The position numbers were made by a program, and so were the translations under genes. Shown piece by piece: positions 18,048 through 27,222 of a DNA stretch of 64,000 bases. Numbering within the stretch: position 1 is the first letter of the stretch; every line of letters starts with the position of its first letter. The stretch is from positions 94,751 to 158,750 of the forward strand of contig NZ_MVQB01000016.1 of assembly GCF_002067035.1 (NCBI RefSeq), in the 5' to 3' direction. Under the pieces are notes generated by a model. It worked only from the letters and a program-made list of their open reading frames with translations. It searched no databases and was not told where the DNA came from. The stretch is from Methanoregula sp. PtaB.Bin085 (GTDB taxonomy: Archaea; Halobacteriota; Methanomicrobia; Methanomicrobiales; Methanospirillaceae).

Positions 18048-19019
18048 TCAGCTGTTTTTGCTCTCGATCTTCCGGATCGCGTCTTCTGCTGCCCTGCGGA
18101 CATACTCGTCCTTGTCGTGGAGAAGTTTCCTGACCGGTTCGAGCGCCCGCTCATCGCCGATGTTCCCGAGGGCCTCAACGGCACCCCAGCGGACATACCA
18201 GTCGGAATTTTTCAGGGACTGGATGAGGGAATCCACCGGTGCGCCGCTCCCCAGCTTGCCAAGCGCCCAGATAGACGGGACCTGGACAAACGAGTCTGAC
18301 TCCTTCAGTGCCTTGCCAAGACACATGGCCGCACGCTTGTCGCCGATCTTGCCGAGTGCATCCGCCGCGCTCCAGCGTACATACCAGTCCTGGTCGTTGA
18401 CTGACTGGATCAGGGGTTCGACGGCCCGTTTGTCACGGATCTCCCCCAGCGCCCAGATCGCCCTGACCCTGACCCACCATTTCCGGCTTTTCAGGGAGGT
18501 GATAAGCGGTTCGACGGCAGGTTTCCCGATAAGCGAAAGGGCAAACGCACTCCTCCACTGGACATCACTGTCCTCTTCCTGCAGTGCAGCGATGAGGGGC
18601 TTGATCGCCGGTTCCCCGATCTCGGCAAGGACCCGCGTTGCATGCCACCGGACATCGTAATCGTTCTCAGACATGGCACGGATAAGCTGGGGGATGGCAG
18701 CAGCACCAATCCGTCCGAGAGCAAGGCCGGCGAGCCACCGGACATCCTGATCGGTCTCCTTGAGGGCACGGATCAGGGGTTTGACTGCGGGTTCCCCGAT
18801 ATCACCGAGGGCAAGCGCGGCTCTCCATCGGATACCGAGATTCGTATGGCGTATGGCCTTGATCAGGCCGTCCATATCCATGCCGCTGGTCGTATGTATG
18901 GAATATGCCCGTTTATCTGACATCAGGTCGTTCGTATACAGAGCTTCCCCCTCCTTTGCCGTAGCGTACAGTAAAATCCTTTGCTGTGCAGCCTGTTTTC
19001 CGTTCCTCGTTCCTGCCAT
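18048..19019 (-). CDS. HEAT-repeat (PBS lyase type) protein
   Basis: 323 residues made of about nine tandem HEAT units of 31 residues. Each follows the pattern DxDVRWxAAxALGxIGxxAxxPLIxAL. Such solenoids mediate protein-protein contacts. In archaea they often lie beside signalling genes, and here the neighbour is a receiver-domain gene on the opposite strand, convergent. The first 50 residues are not repeats. An internal ATG at 18923 is a possible shorter start, but a TATA element near 19090 favours the longer form. Confidence 0.88.
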   Translation of the reverse strand: MAGTRNGKQAAQQRILLYATAKEGEALYTNDLMSDKRAYSIHTTSGMDMDGLIKAIRHTNLGIRWRAALALGDIGEPAVKPLIRALKETDQDVRWLAGLALGRIGAAAIPQLIRAMSENDYDVRWHATRVLAEIGEPAIKPLIAALQEEDSDVQWRSAFALSLIGKPAVEPLITSLKSRKWWVRVRAIWALGEIRDKRAVEPLIQSVNDQDWYVRWSAADALGKIGDKRAAMCLGKALKESDSFVQVPSIWALGKLGSGAPVDSLIQSLKNSDWYVRWGAVEALGNIGDERALEPVRKLLHDKDEYVRRAAEDAIRKIESKNS

Positions 19020-19082
19020 ACCGGGGCCCGGCTTCCACCGGTACTATCCGGCAGGGTGTAAAAAAGATAGAAGACGCCTCTC

Positions 19083-19098
19083 TATATCAATATAACCC
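19083..19098 (-). promoter_or_regulatory. TATA element for the HEAT-repeat gene
   Basis: On the minus strand the sequence reads GTTATATTGATATAG. It lies about 65-80 bases before the start at 19019. Confidence 0.4.
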
Positions 19099-19244
19099 GG
19101 TCCGGGATGGATTGGGTGGGTCGATTGGGAAGGGAAGGACGGACTGGAAATCACACCGCCCCGGTATCCGGAAACAGACGAGTATTGATACGATGACAAT
19201 CTATTTACACGACCCGGCAGCACCAGAAGATGCGGAGCAATGGC

Positions 19245-20897
19245 ATGAACGAGGTCTCGGTTCTGATTGGCGGGAAAGCAGGCGACGGTATCAACAGTGC
19301 GGGAGCGCTGGTTGCCCAGCTGCTCAACCATTCCGGTTACCGGATCTACCTGTACTTCGATTACCCCTCGCTCATCCGCGGGGGACATAACTATGCAATC
19401 GTCCGGGGGAGCGAAACGGCAGTCGGCACCTGCCGGCAGGCCGCGGATTTCATCCTCGCGCTGGACCAGGATACCCTGGAACAACACCGGGATGCCATGA
19501 ATGCCGGTACCGCGGTCATCTTCAACCGGGATACCGTGAAGGCAGCGGGCCAGGGTGTCCCGGTCCGTGAGATCCTGTCAGGGGAACATGCCCCGGAGAT
19601 CATGGGGAATTCGGCGATCATCGGCGGATTTGCAAAGGCTGCAGGGATCCCGTGGGCAACAGCAGAAGCAGTTCTCTCTGCCCATATCCCGAAAAAGACC
19701 GGGCAGAACCTCGACGTTGCCCGAAGGGCGTACGATATGCTCTCAACCGTCCGACCGCTTGCTCCGGGGAATAATCCTCCCGTACCGCTCCTCACGGGAA
19801 ACGAGGCTGTCGGCATCGGCCTTGTCCGGGGAGGGCTTGAAGCCTATGTCTCCTATCCTATGACACCATCGTCCAGCCTTCTCCACTTCCTTGCAGAAGA
19901 ACAGGAGACTCTCGGCATCACTGTTGTGCACCCGGAGAACGAGATTGCCGTTATCCTGATGGCGCTGGGTTTTGCCAGTGCCGGAAAACGGGCAGCGGTC
20001 GGTACATCCGGCGGCGGGTTCTGCCTGATGACCGAGGGGCTCTCCCTTGCCGGCATGGCCGAGCTGCCGGTTGTCCTGCTTGTCTCGCAGCGGACAGGGC
20101 CGTCCACCGGCCTGCCGACGTATACCGGCCAGGCCGATCTGCTCTTTGTCCGGCATGCCGGGCAGGGGGAGTTCCCCCGTTTTATCGTTGCACCCGCAAC
20201 TGCCGGAGAGGCACTGTACTGGTCAGCCGTTGCCATGGATATCGCGTGGGAATTCCAGGTGCCCGCCTTCATCCTCTCCGATAAAACCCTGTCGGAGGGT
20301 ACCTACAGCACCGACATGTCCCGTGTCCCGGATATCCCGAAAAGCAGCAGTTCCGTATGGGACAGGAGCGGCACCTACCACCGGTATTCCGATAGTCCTT
20401 CCGGTATATCACCAATGGCGTTTTTCGGCACATCGGGGGCGGTTGTCAAGGTAAACAGCTATGCCCATGATGAGGCGGGAATCACGACCGAAGAGGCCGG
20501 CCCCGTGGAGCGTATGGCACAAAAACGGATGCGTAAGGAGGACGGACTCCGGCAGGCGATGGACCGGTACCCGCAGGTGGCAGTTTCCGGAACCCCCGCG
20601 GCCCCTGTAGCACTGCTCTGCTGGGGGTCGACCGACGGGGTGTGCAGGGAAGTTGCCGGCCATCTTGGCCTGCAGGTTGTCCGGCCGGTTGTACTCTCCC
20701 CGTTCCCGGAAATTCCCCTCAAAAGGGCACTGGAGGGTGTGCATACGGTTATTGCCGTTGAAGAGAACGCAACCGCTCAGCTAGCAGCTCTCGCACTGCA
20801 GTACGGCATCACCTGCAACGAGAAAATACTCCGGTATGACGGGCGTCCCTTTACACCGGAGATACTTACGGAAAAGATCCGCGGGGTGCTCCCATGA
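19245..20897 (+). CDS. 2-oxoacid:ferredoxin oxidoreductase, fused gamma-alpha subunit
   Basis: 550 residues combining the gamma domain (about 1-180, starting VLIGGKAGDGINSAG) and the alpha or pyrimidine-binding domain (from about 195, EAYVSYPMTPSSSLLHFL, HPENEIAVILMALG). This is the fused layout of the KorA/VorA type, most often 2-oxoglutarate:ferredoxin oxidoreductase. With its partner it would oxidise a 2-oxoacid and CoA to acyl-CoA, CO2 and reduced ferredoxin, or run in reverse for carbon fixation. No ferredoxin-type delta subunit is adjacent. I chose the ATG at 19245 over 19230 because GGAG is well spaced before it. Exact substrate is not proven. Confidence 0.88.
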   Translation: MNEVSVLIGGKAGDGINSAGALVAQLLNHSGYRIYLYFDYPSLIRGGHNYAIVRGSETAVGTCRQAADFILALDQDTLEQHRDAMNAGTAVIFNRDTVKAAGQGVPVREILSGEHAPEIMGNSAIIGGFAKAAGIPWATAEAVLSAHIPKKTGQNLDVARRAYDMLSTVRPLAPGNNPPVPLLTGNEAVGIGLVRGGLEAYVSYPMTPSSSLLHFLAEEQETLGITVVHPENEIAVILMALGFASAGKRAAVGTSGGGFCLMTEGLSLAGMAELPVVLLVSQRTGPSTGLPTYTGQADLLFVRHAGQGEFPRFIVAPATAGEALYWSAVAMDIAWEFQVPAFILSDKTLSEGTYSTDMSRVPDIPKSSSSVWDRSGTYHRYSDSPSGISPMAFFGTSGAVVKVNSYAHDEAGITTEEAGPVERMAQKRMRKEDGLRQAMDRYPQVAVSGTPAAPVALLCWGSTDGVCREVAGHLGLQVVRPVVLSPFPEIPLKRALEGVHTVIAVEENATAQLAALALQYGITCNEKILRYDGRPFTPEILTEKIRGVLP

Positions 20898-21745
20898 CGC
20901 CCCGCCAGCTTATCACGGATGCAAAAAACACGTGGTGCCCTGGCTGCGGCAACTTCACCATCCAGCACACGCTCAAGAACGTGCTGGCAGACCTGGAACG
21001 CGAAGGCACGTTGCTTGATAACGTTGTCCTGGTCTCCGGCATCGGCTGCCATGCCAAGATCGCCGACTATCTCAACATCAACTCCTTCTACACCCTGCAT
21101 GGCAGGACGATCCCGGTGGCGACAGGGATCCGGCTTGCAAATCCCGGACTTTCTGTCATCTGCTGCTGTGGCGACGGCGACTGCTATGCAGAAGGGCTCG
21201 ATCACCTGCTCTTTGCCGCCAAGCGGAATATTGACCTGACCGTCATCGTCCACAACAACCGGGTTTACGGCCTGACAACGGGGCAGTACACGCCCACGTC
21301 CCCCCTCGGGTTCAAAGGCAAATCCACCCCCCGCGGGACCCTTGAAAATCCCCTGAACCCTGTTGAACTGATGCTTGCAGCCGGGGCAACGTACGTGGCA
21401 CGGGGATATACAAAGAAGATGGACCAGCTGCGGACACTGTTCCGGGAAGGGATCAGCCACCGGGGATTCGCCTTCATCGACGTCCTGCAGATTTGTGCGA
21501 CCTTCTTCCCTGCTGCCGATTACTACACCCCTCGGGTCTATGACCTGAACGGGCACGATCCCTCACGGTTTGAGGATGCCTGCATGAAGGCGCGGGAATG
21601 GGACTACACGACCGATGCACCCATCGCACTCGGAACATTCTACCGGAGACAATCGCCGGTGTTTGAGGCGCACACGAAAGGTCCCGGACCTGGCACTGCA
21701 GGACGGGACAAGGCTGTGCGGGAACTCCTGGAAAAGAGGGGCTGA
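20894..21745 (+). CDS. 2-oxoacid:ferredoxin oxidoreductase, beta (TPP-binding) subunit
   Basis: 283 residues, thiamine-diphosphate-binding subunit that pairs with the upstream fused subunit. WCPGCGNF near the N-terminus contributes cysteines for a 4Fe-4S cluster. CCCGDGDCYAEG followed by NNRVYGLTTGQ is the TPP and Mg2+ motif. It overlaps the upstream stop by four bases (ATGA), so the two are translationally coupled. The substrate is most likely 2-oxoglutarate, or possibly another 2-oxoacid. Confidence 0.9.
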   Translation: MTPRQLITDAKNTWCPGCGNFTIQHTLKNVLADLEREGTLLDNVVLVSGIGCHAKIADYLNINSFYTLHGRTIPVATGIRLANPGLSVICCCGDGDCYAEGLDHLLFAAKRNIDLTVIVHNNRVYGLTTGQYTPTSPLGFKGKSTPRGTLENPLNPVELMLAAGATYVARGYTKKMDQLRTLFREGISHRGFAFIDVLQICATFFPAADYYTPRVYDLNGHDPSRFEDACMKAREWDYTTDAPIALGTFYRRQSPVFEAHTKGPGPGTAGRDKAVRELLEKRG

Positions 21746-21857
21746 GTCGTTCCGTCTCCCTTATCATCCCGGGAAGCGAATCGGGATCTGACAGAAACCT
21801 TCCCTTCCCGTATCTTGTCTTGCGGACACTTCCGGGACACACCGGGACCGTTTCGCG

Positions 21858-22679
21858 GTGAGCAATGTGACCCCCACCCATGCTACAGCATCAAATCCCT
21901 ATTCTCCCGCAGTCCGGCTCCTGGCTATTCCGCTTCTGGTTTATCTCGCGTGGCTCCTGGAGACATTCCTTCTTGCCGGTATGCCCCGCCTGCTGGAGGA
22001 ACCGGATCCCGTGGCTTTTGCTGTTTATACAGGTATCAGTTGTATCTTCACCGGTATGATACTCCCCCTGCTCTGCATACGGAAGGCATTTCTTTCCGGT
22101 GCCGTCAATATGTTCCAGATCGGTTTTTCAAGTTCCCGCCGGACTCTCATCCTCTGTTCCCTCATCGGCATCGCCGGATATGCACTTGTCCTCCTGTTCA
22201 GTCCCTTTGGCCCGGATCGCCTGGCCTTTGCAGGAGCCTGCCTCCTCCTCCTTCCGACCGCGGCCGCGTCCGTAATGGTTTGCTGGGCTCTTTTTGGCAC
22301 CCATATCCAGGCATTTTTCCGGGAAGGCGGAGCCGTGCTCTCGATCCCGACCGGGATTGTCACGACCAGCATCCTGTTTGCTGCAGCGATCGTTGCCGTG
22401 AATCCTGCGATCCGCATGGAAGGCTCGCTCTTCTGGCCGGTCTGCATTGGTATGGGCGCTGCTCTCTTTTTCTTTGCTGTCCGGGATGTCTGTGCAACGG
22501 TCATGGTTGTCACCGGTCTGCTGATACTGAGCGGGACGGTGATACCAGATTCGTTCTCGTGGCAGGCAATCTCCCCCGCAGTATGGCTTTCATCGCTCCT
22601 TGCCGGGGCAGCCCTCGGTGCCATCCCGGTATACCTGCACCGGAATTACACGACGATCGTAGTCCGGACTCAGGATTAA
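21858..22679 (+). CDS. Multi-pass membrane protein of unknown function
   Basis: 273 residues starting at a GTG, with about eight hydrophobic segments distributed along the length. Some resemblance to CAAX-protease-like or uncharacterised archaeal membrane families is possible from the general layout, but I do not see the EExxxR catalytic motif, so I leave the function open. It stands between the oxidoreductase pair and an IPT lipoprotein on the same strand, with spacers of about 100 bases. Confidence 0.7.
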   Translation: MSNVTPTHATASNPYSPAVRLLAIPLLVYLAWLLETFLLAGMPRLLEEPDPVAFAVYTGISCIFTGMILPLLCIRKAFLSGAVNMFQIGFSSSRRTLILCSLIGIAGYALVLLFSPFGPDRLAFAGACLLLLPTAAASVMVCWALFGTHIQAFFREGGAVLSIPTGIVTTSILFAAAIVAVNPAIRMEGSLFWPVCIGMGAALFFFAVRDVCATVMVVTGLLILSGTVIPDSFSWQAISPAVWLSSLLAGAALGAIPVYLHRNYTTIVVRTQD

Positions 22680-22769
22680 CCTGCAGCAGGAGAAATCCCC
22701 CTCTCTGTTCCCCGCTGAAGGGGGTCATGGCGGCAAAAATCTTAACCCTCATGGCGCGAAAATAGGACT

Positions 22770-23762
22770 ATGCGTGGAAATCCCCTGATTTTCGCTGGTT
22801 TTTCCGTTTTCATCATTATCAGTGCCATCATCTGCGGGTGCCTTGATGATTCATCACCCGGTGAAACGCCGGCCGCAACCCCCTCCCTGCCGGTTCCCCG
22901 GTACACTGAGGGCGACATCATCGCAACACCAGCCTCGTCCGGCTCATCATCGCTTTACATGATCCTCAGATACGATGCAGCCACGGACCAGTACACGCGT
23001 GCTATCATCGAGAAGAATGCTGATGGCTCATGGGGCCACCGGACCAGCGACAGGATGGAAAAGAGCTCCCGGGCAGCTCTTGAGAAGACATATACCGTCA
23101 AAGCCGGCCATGTTGCCGTCTCGATCGTTCCGATCATAACACCGACCCTTGGCCAGGATTTGCCGGAAGATATCTCCGGCAATGCACCGGTTATTGCGAG
23201 GATTTCACCATCCTCGGCAGTCAGGGATTCCATCGTAACCCTCACCATCTCCGGTTCCAACTTCCGGAACGGCGCAATGGTAAAATTATACCGGGCCGGC
23301 CTCCATCCCGTCAATGGCACCGTGACATCGGTGACGGCATTCGATATCTCCTGTTTTTTCGATCTCCATGGAAAACCCGAGGGCAGTTATAATCTCATCG
23401 TAACGAATCCGGACGGGAAATCCGATTCGCTGCCGGCAGCGTTCACCATCGGAAACGTTGCACCCATCATTGCCGGTATGTATCCCGTGAACGGCACCAT
23501 GAACCGGAAAGTCCCCCTGACCATCAGTGGCCAGAACTTTCGCAACGAAGTGAAGGTGAGTTTTGCAAACAACCAGACGGAACTGGTCTGTGACAACCCC
23601 CTCTCGATGGACTCTTCCAAGGTCGTCTGCACCCTCGATCTGTCAAAGAGCCGGGGGGCGTTTCCGGGCGAGTGGACGGTCACCGTCCTTAATATCAGGG
23701 ACGGGATGAAGGGAACCTGGGTAAAAAAATTCACCGTTACCAACGCGACTGACAGTTCATGA
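22770..23762 (+). CDS. IPT/TIG-domain surface lipoprotein
   Basis: 330 residues. A signal peptide ends in the lipobox IICGC around residue 23, so the protein should be lipid-anchored outside the cell. A Pro/Thr linker follows (about 30-45), then a short domain of unknown type, and two IPT/TIG immunoglobulin-like domains (PVIARISPSSAVRDS from about 147 and PIIAGMYPVNGTM from about 233). The function is likely adhesion or envelope structure. The last gene of the window's archaeal part has the same kind of domain. Confidence 0.82.
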   Translation: MRGNPLIFAGFSVFIIISAIICGCLDDSSPGETPAATPSLPVPRYTEGDIIATPASSGSSSLYMILRYDAATDQYTRAIIEKNADGSWGHRTSDRMEKSSRAALEKTYTVKAGHVAVSIVPIITPTLGQDLPEDISGNAPVIARISPSSAVRDSIVTLTISGSNFRNGAMVKLYRAGLHPVNGTVTSVTAFDISCFFDLHGKPEGSYNLIVTNPDGKSDSLPAAFTIGNVAPIIAGMYPVNGTMNRKVPLTISGQNFRNEVKVSFANNQTELVCDNPLSMDSSKVVCTLDLSKSRGAFPGEWTVTVLNIRDGMKGTWVKKFTVTNATDSS

Positions 23763-23879
23763 GACGGAAGAGATAAGACAGCCGGAGTCCGCTCAAGGGA
23801 TACCTCCCTGTATTCCGGGCAGGGTATCGGGCGTTATCACAAACTATTAACGGCGGGAACCGGTACACAATACCTGATC

Positions 23880-24479
23880 ATGGACTGGTCGTTCCTGACA
23901 CCGGAAATCTTTACCTACGTGATCCTGCCGGTCATGATATTCTGTGCACGTATCTGCGATGTCACGATGGGCACCATCCGCGTCATCTTCATCTCCAAGG
24001 GGATCCGCTACCTGGCTCCTGTCATCGGTTTTTTCGAGGTTATCATCTGGCTTCTGGCCATCGGGCAGGTCATGAACAACCTGACAAACGCGGTGTCGTA
24101 TGTTGCCTACGGGGCCGGTTTTGCCGCGGGGACATTCATCGGGATGTATATCGAGGAGAAGATCTCGATCGGCCTTTCCAGCGTCAGGATTATCACAAAA
24201 GAGGACCCCTCGGAGCTCATGCAGTACCTGCGATCCCATAAATACGGCGTGACAAGCATCGACGGGGAGGGGGCGACCGGCCGGGTAAAAATGATCTTCA
24301 CCATCATCCAGCGTCAGGATCTCCCGCACGTTGTCAGGATTATCAAGGAGTACCATCCCAATGCCTTTTACTCGGTAGAAGAGGTCAAGTCCGTGGCCGA
24401 AGGCGTATTCCCCGACAGGCCGGCGCGCGGTGTCTTCTCATGGATCGATTCGCTCCGGTTTTACCGGAAAGGAAAATAA
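23880..24479 (+). CDS. UPF0316/DUF2179 membrane protein
   Basis: 199 residues. Three membrane segments occupy the first about 100 residues, with ARICDVTMGTIRVIFISKG as the recognisable family motif. A soluble C-terminal DUF2179-type domain follows (GVTSIDGEGATGRVKMIFTI). The role is unknown. The first ATG at 23880 fits the family N-terminus. Confidence 0.85.
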   Translation: MDWSFLTPEIFTYVILPVMIFCARICDVTMGTIRVIFISKGIRYLAPVIGFFEVIIWLLAIGQVMNNLTNAVSYVAYGAGFAAGTFIGMYIEEKISIGLSSVRIITKEDPSELMQYLRSHKYGVTSIDGEGATGRVKMIFTIIQRQDLPHVVRIIKEYHPNAFYSVEEVKSVAEGVFPDRPARGVFSWIDSLRFYRKGK

Positions 24480-24525
24480 CCTCAATTTATTTTCATTTTG
24501 GTAAATACAACCCGCAAGTTCAAGA

Positions 24526-24556
24526 AAATATATATTCTCCCGTATCGAAAACGATA
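24526..24556 (+). promoter_or_regulatory. TATA box and palindrome before the TspO gene
   Basis: AAATATATATTC at 24526-24537 lies about 30-40 bases before the ATG at 24568. Between it and the gene, TATCG-AAAA-CGATA (24543-24556) is a perfect inverted repeat at the expected transcription start, so it may be an operator. Confidence 0.5.
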
Positions 24557-24567
24557 TTCGTGAACAA

Positions 24568-25074
24568 ATGAACATTAAACGCCTTTCAAAAACGTTTATC
24601 ACGTTCGTGGCCTCCCTTGCAGTCTGCCTGCTTGCAGGATACATTGGCTGGTACCCGGCCCTCCCGAGCATGCCGATCTGGTATGGCAGTCTCATAAAAC
24701 CGATCTTTTCACCACCGGCATGGGTATTCCCGCAGGTCTGGATCATCTCCTTTGCCCTGATGGGCATCGTCCTCTTCCTGATCCTGCAGCATGGTATCGG
24801 TGACAGCGATGTCACGATGGCCCTGCTCCTCTTCGGCCTGCAATTGATCTTCGCAATTGCATGGGCATATACCTTTTTTGGCATCCATTCCGTCTTTTTT
24901 GCATTCATGTTCATGATCGCATACTGGGCTGCACTCGCATGCACGGTGATTCAGGTATTCCGGTTCTCGACCTATGGCGGATTGCTGCTGATCCCGTACT
25001 TCCTCTGGGTCTGTTACCTTGCATGGATCAACTACGGTATCATGGCCCTCAACAACCTTGCCTTTAAAATCTGA
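24568..25074 (+). CDS. TspO/MBR family membrane protein
   Basis: 168 residues with five membrane segments, the standard TspO fold. Family signatures are visible: WYGSLIKPIFSPPAWVFPQV in the first half and WAYTFFGIHSVFFAF in the middle. TspO proteins bind tetrapyrroles and other lipophilic ligands and are often linked to oxidative or light stress. In an archaeon the ligand is unknown. A T-rich run follows the stop (ATTTTTTAAAAAG and CTTCTTTTTG), which may end transcription. Confidence 0.88.
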   Translation: MNIKRLSKTFITFVASLAVCLLAGYIGWYPALPSMPIWYGSLIKPIFSPPAWVFPQVWIISFALMGIVLFLILQHGIGDSDVTMALLLFGLQLIFAIAWAYTFFGIHSVFFAFMFMIAYWAALACTVIQVFRFSTYGGLLLIPYFLWVCYLAWINYGIMALNNLAFKI

Positions 25075-25140
25075 CCATTTTTTAAAAAGACCAATACCTT
25101 CTTTTTGTCGGAAAAGAGACGATGACTACTAGGAGCAGGT

Positions 25141-26406
25141 ATGCCGATCAAACAGATCCATATCGAGAATTTCAAAAGTTTTTCCTCTCTTGACGTGGAG
25201 TTGTCCCGGTTCAACGTTATTATCGGATCCAATGCTGCGGGAAAATCCAATTTCATCAGTGCGTTCAGGTTCCTGCGGGATATAGCCCGGCATGGCATTA
25301 TCAACGCGATCGCGATGCAGGGAGGTGCGGATTATATCAGGAACACCAAGATCGGTACCGGCCGTGACCTTGTCGTCAGGGTCACGTATGAGCCGGATCG
25401 CCGTGAGGATGCCCTTGACCGGACCGGCATGGGTGGAACCATGCTCGAGATACGCTCCTGTGAATCATCGTACGAGTTCTCCCTGCGTTTCGATGCAACC
25501 GGCGACGGATTCTCCATAACCGGCGACAGGCTTACCATCGGGTGCGAAATCTCGTCCTGCGGCGTGGATCGAAACAATAAAGACACAAACCGGGTTATCG
25601 GCAGGGGATCAATCCAGGTTTCGAGCGAGAATGGCGTGGTCAGGTATGCTGTGAATATTCCTCCCGGTTGTCCGCTCACAGAGAACGACATCATCCCGAT
25701 CTTTTTCCAGGGAAAAAAGCTCCCGGAACGAACCCTCCTGCTCGAAACATTCTACGGGTACCCGCTCCCGCATTTCGAAAAATTTTTCGATCGTATCGCG
25801 ATTTACGATATTGACCCGAAGCTCCCGAAGCGGGGCGTGGTCATCACCGGCAAACGCGAACTCGAGGAGAATGCCGGTAATCTTGCCCTTGTCGTAAAAA
25901 CCATTCTCGAAAACCCGGAAAAGAAACGGAAATTCGCCAACCTGCTCCGTGATGTCCTGCCGTTTGTCGAGGATTTCTCTGTCCAGAAATTCATGGACAT
26001 CTCCCTGATCCTTACCATGCGCGAGCGGTACGCAAAGAGCAGGGACCTCCCTGCGTCGTCATTGTCCGACGGGACAATCGCGATCTTTGCCATGATAATC
26101 GCGCTGTATTTCGAGGACCGGCCATTCATTATCATCGAGGAACCGGTCAGCCATATCCACCCGTTCCTCGTTGCACGGCTGATGAAGATGATGAAAGAGG
26201 CCTCGGAGAAGAAGCAGGTTATGATTACCACCCACAGTTCCGAGGTGGTCCGGCATACAGCCCTTGACGACATCCTCCTCATCACGCGGGACAGCGAGGG
26301 GTTCTCCGTGATTTCCCGCCCCGGTGACAAGGAGGAGGTGAGGACATTCCTTGCCAATGAGATCGGAATCGAAGAGTTGTACGTCCAGAACCTGCTGGGA
26401 CTCTGA
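25141..26406 (+). CDS. AAA_21-type (RecF/OLD-like) ATPase
   Basis: 421 residues, an ABC/SMC-like ATPase with a compact insert. Walker A is IGSNAAGKSNF (around residues 29-37), the signature-like LSDGTIAIF precedes Walker B IIIEEPVSHIHP, and the H-loop is ITTHSSEVV. This is the AAA_21 layout seen in OLD, GajA and AriA-type proteins. It has no C-terminal TOPRIM domain of its own; that is supplied by the next gene, three bases away. AGGAG precedes the start. A nuclease-activating or antiphage role is an inference from the pairing. Confidence 0.88.
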   Translation: MPIKQIHIENFKSFSSLDVELSRFNVIIGSNAAGKSNFISAFRFLRDIARHGIINAIAMQGGADYIRNTKIGTGRDLVVRVTYEPDRREDALDRTGMGGTMLEIRSCESSYEFSLRFDATGDGFSITGDRLTIGCEISSCGVDRNNKDTNRVIGRGSIQVSSENGVVRYAVNIPPGCPLTENDIIPIFFQGKKLPERTLLLETFYGYPLPHFEKFFDRIAIYDIDPKLPKRGVVITGKRELEENAGNLALVVKTILENPEKKRKFANLLRDVLPFVEDFSVQKFMDISLILTMRERYAKSRDLPASSLSDGTIAIFAMIIALYFEDRPFIIIEEPVSHIHPFLVARLMKMMKEASEKKQVMITTHSSEVVRHTALDDILLITRDSEGFSVISRPGDKEEVRTFLANEIGIEELYVQNLLGL

Positions 26407-26409
26407 TCC

Positions 26410-26964
26410 ATGAAGAACCGGCTCTATATCCTAGTCGAGGGCGAGGACGATGTCCGCTTCTTCGGCCGGGTCATGAAACCGCTGTTTACTTCACGTTACG
26501 ACTCTGTCGAGCTGCTTCCGTATGCCAGTATCAAGCGCGTGAAAGTCAACAATTTTTTAAAAAGCCTCTCGCAGATGAAGACCGATTACATCTTTGTTGC
26601 CGATATCGATACAGAGCGATCGGTGAGGGACAAGAAACAGATCCTGTACCACTGGTATTCCAATATCAGCGGCAGCAATATCGTCATCGTCATCATGGAG
26701 ATCGAGAGCTGGTATTATGCCGGCCTTCCCGATGATTCCCTGCAGAGGTTCGGCCTTCCGCTCATGCCCTCAACCGATGAGATGACGAAAGAGGATTTCA
26801 ACGCACTTATCCCGCCGGCGTTCGATTCCCGGATCGATTTCATGTTCGAGATCCTCAAGTCGTTTTCCCCTTCAGCGGCAGCCCGGCATAACCGTTCGTT
26901 CAAGTATTTTTTCGATCACTATCGTCTTGAGGACCCGGCAGTTTTTCCGGATCCCCGTTCATGA
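26410..26964 (+). CDS. TOPRIM-like (DUF4276/DUF4435-type) partner protein
   Basis: 184 residues. The N-terminus YILVEGEDDVRFF has the VEGxxD acidic motif, and DYIFVADIDTERS supplies the DxD motif of a TOPRIM-like fold. The rest (IVIVIMEIESWYYAGL) matches the ESW-type pattern common in DUF4276 proteins. Such proteins are candidate nucleases that act with an AAA_21 ATPase. It starts three bases after the ATPase stop, so the two are surely one operon. Base composition does not differ strikingly from the surroundings. Confidence 0.78.
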   Translation: MKNRLYILVEGEDDVRFFGRVMKPLFTSRYDSVELLPYASIKRVKVNNFLKSLSQMKTDYIFVADIDTERSVRDKKQILYHWYSNISGSNIVIVIMEIESWYYAGLPDDSLQRFGLPLMPSTDEMTKEDFNALIPPAFDSRIDFMFEILKSFSPSAAARHNRSFKYFFDHYRLEDPAVFPDPRS

Positions 26965-27051
26965 TCGACGGATATAGTGTTCAATCGAAATCATTAATGC
27001 AATACCCTGCGCTACTGATGTACTATTCAGCATTTTCAGGAGTTTTACCCT

Positions 27052-27210
27052 ATGGGAAAATACGTTTGCATGATATGCGGGCATGAATATGATCCGGAGA
27101 AAGGTGAGCCAAAACAGAACATCCCGGCAGGGTTACAATTTACTGCATTGCCGGGTGACTGGACCTGCCCGGTCTGCGGTGCAGAAAAGCGGCTGTTTAA
27201 AGAGGCCTAG
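27052..27210 (+). CDS. Rubredoxin
   Basis: 52 residues, shorter than most gene-finding cut-offs. The four iron ligands are C6 and C9 (CMICG) and C39 and C42 (CPVCG), with the conserved YDPEKG and PGDW segments. It carries single electrons, here most likely to the FprA flavodiiron protein or the superoxide reductase encoded just downstream. AGGAG lies 10 bases before the ATG. Confidence 0.95.
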   Translation: MGKYVCMICGHEYDPEKGEPKQNIPAGLQFTALPGDWTCPVCGAEKRLFKEA

Positions 27211-27222
27211 GCGGGATTGTGT

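Noticed and set aside
18048..19019. CRISPR-like periodic repeat
   Set aside because: The about 93-base periodicity is due to HEAT repeats in a coding frame, and there are no identical repeats with unique spacers.
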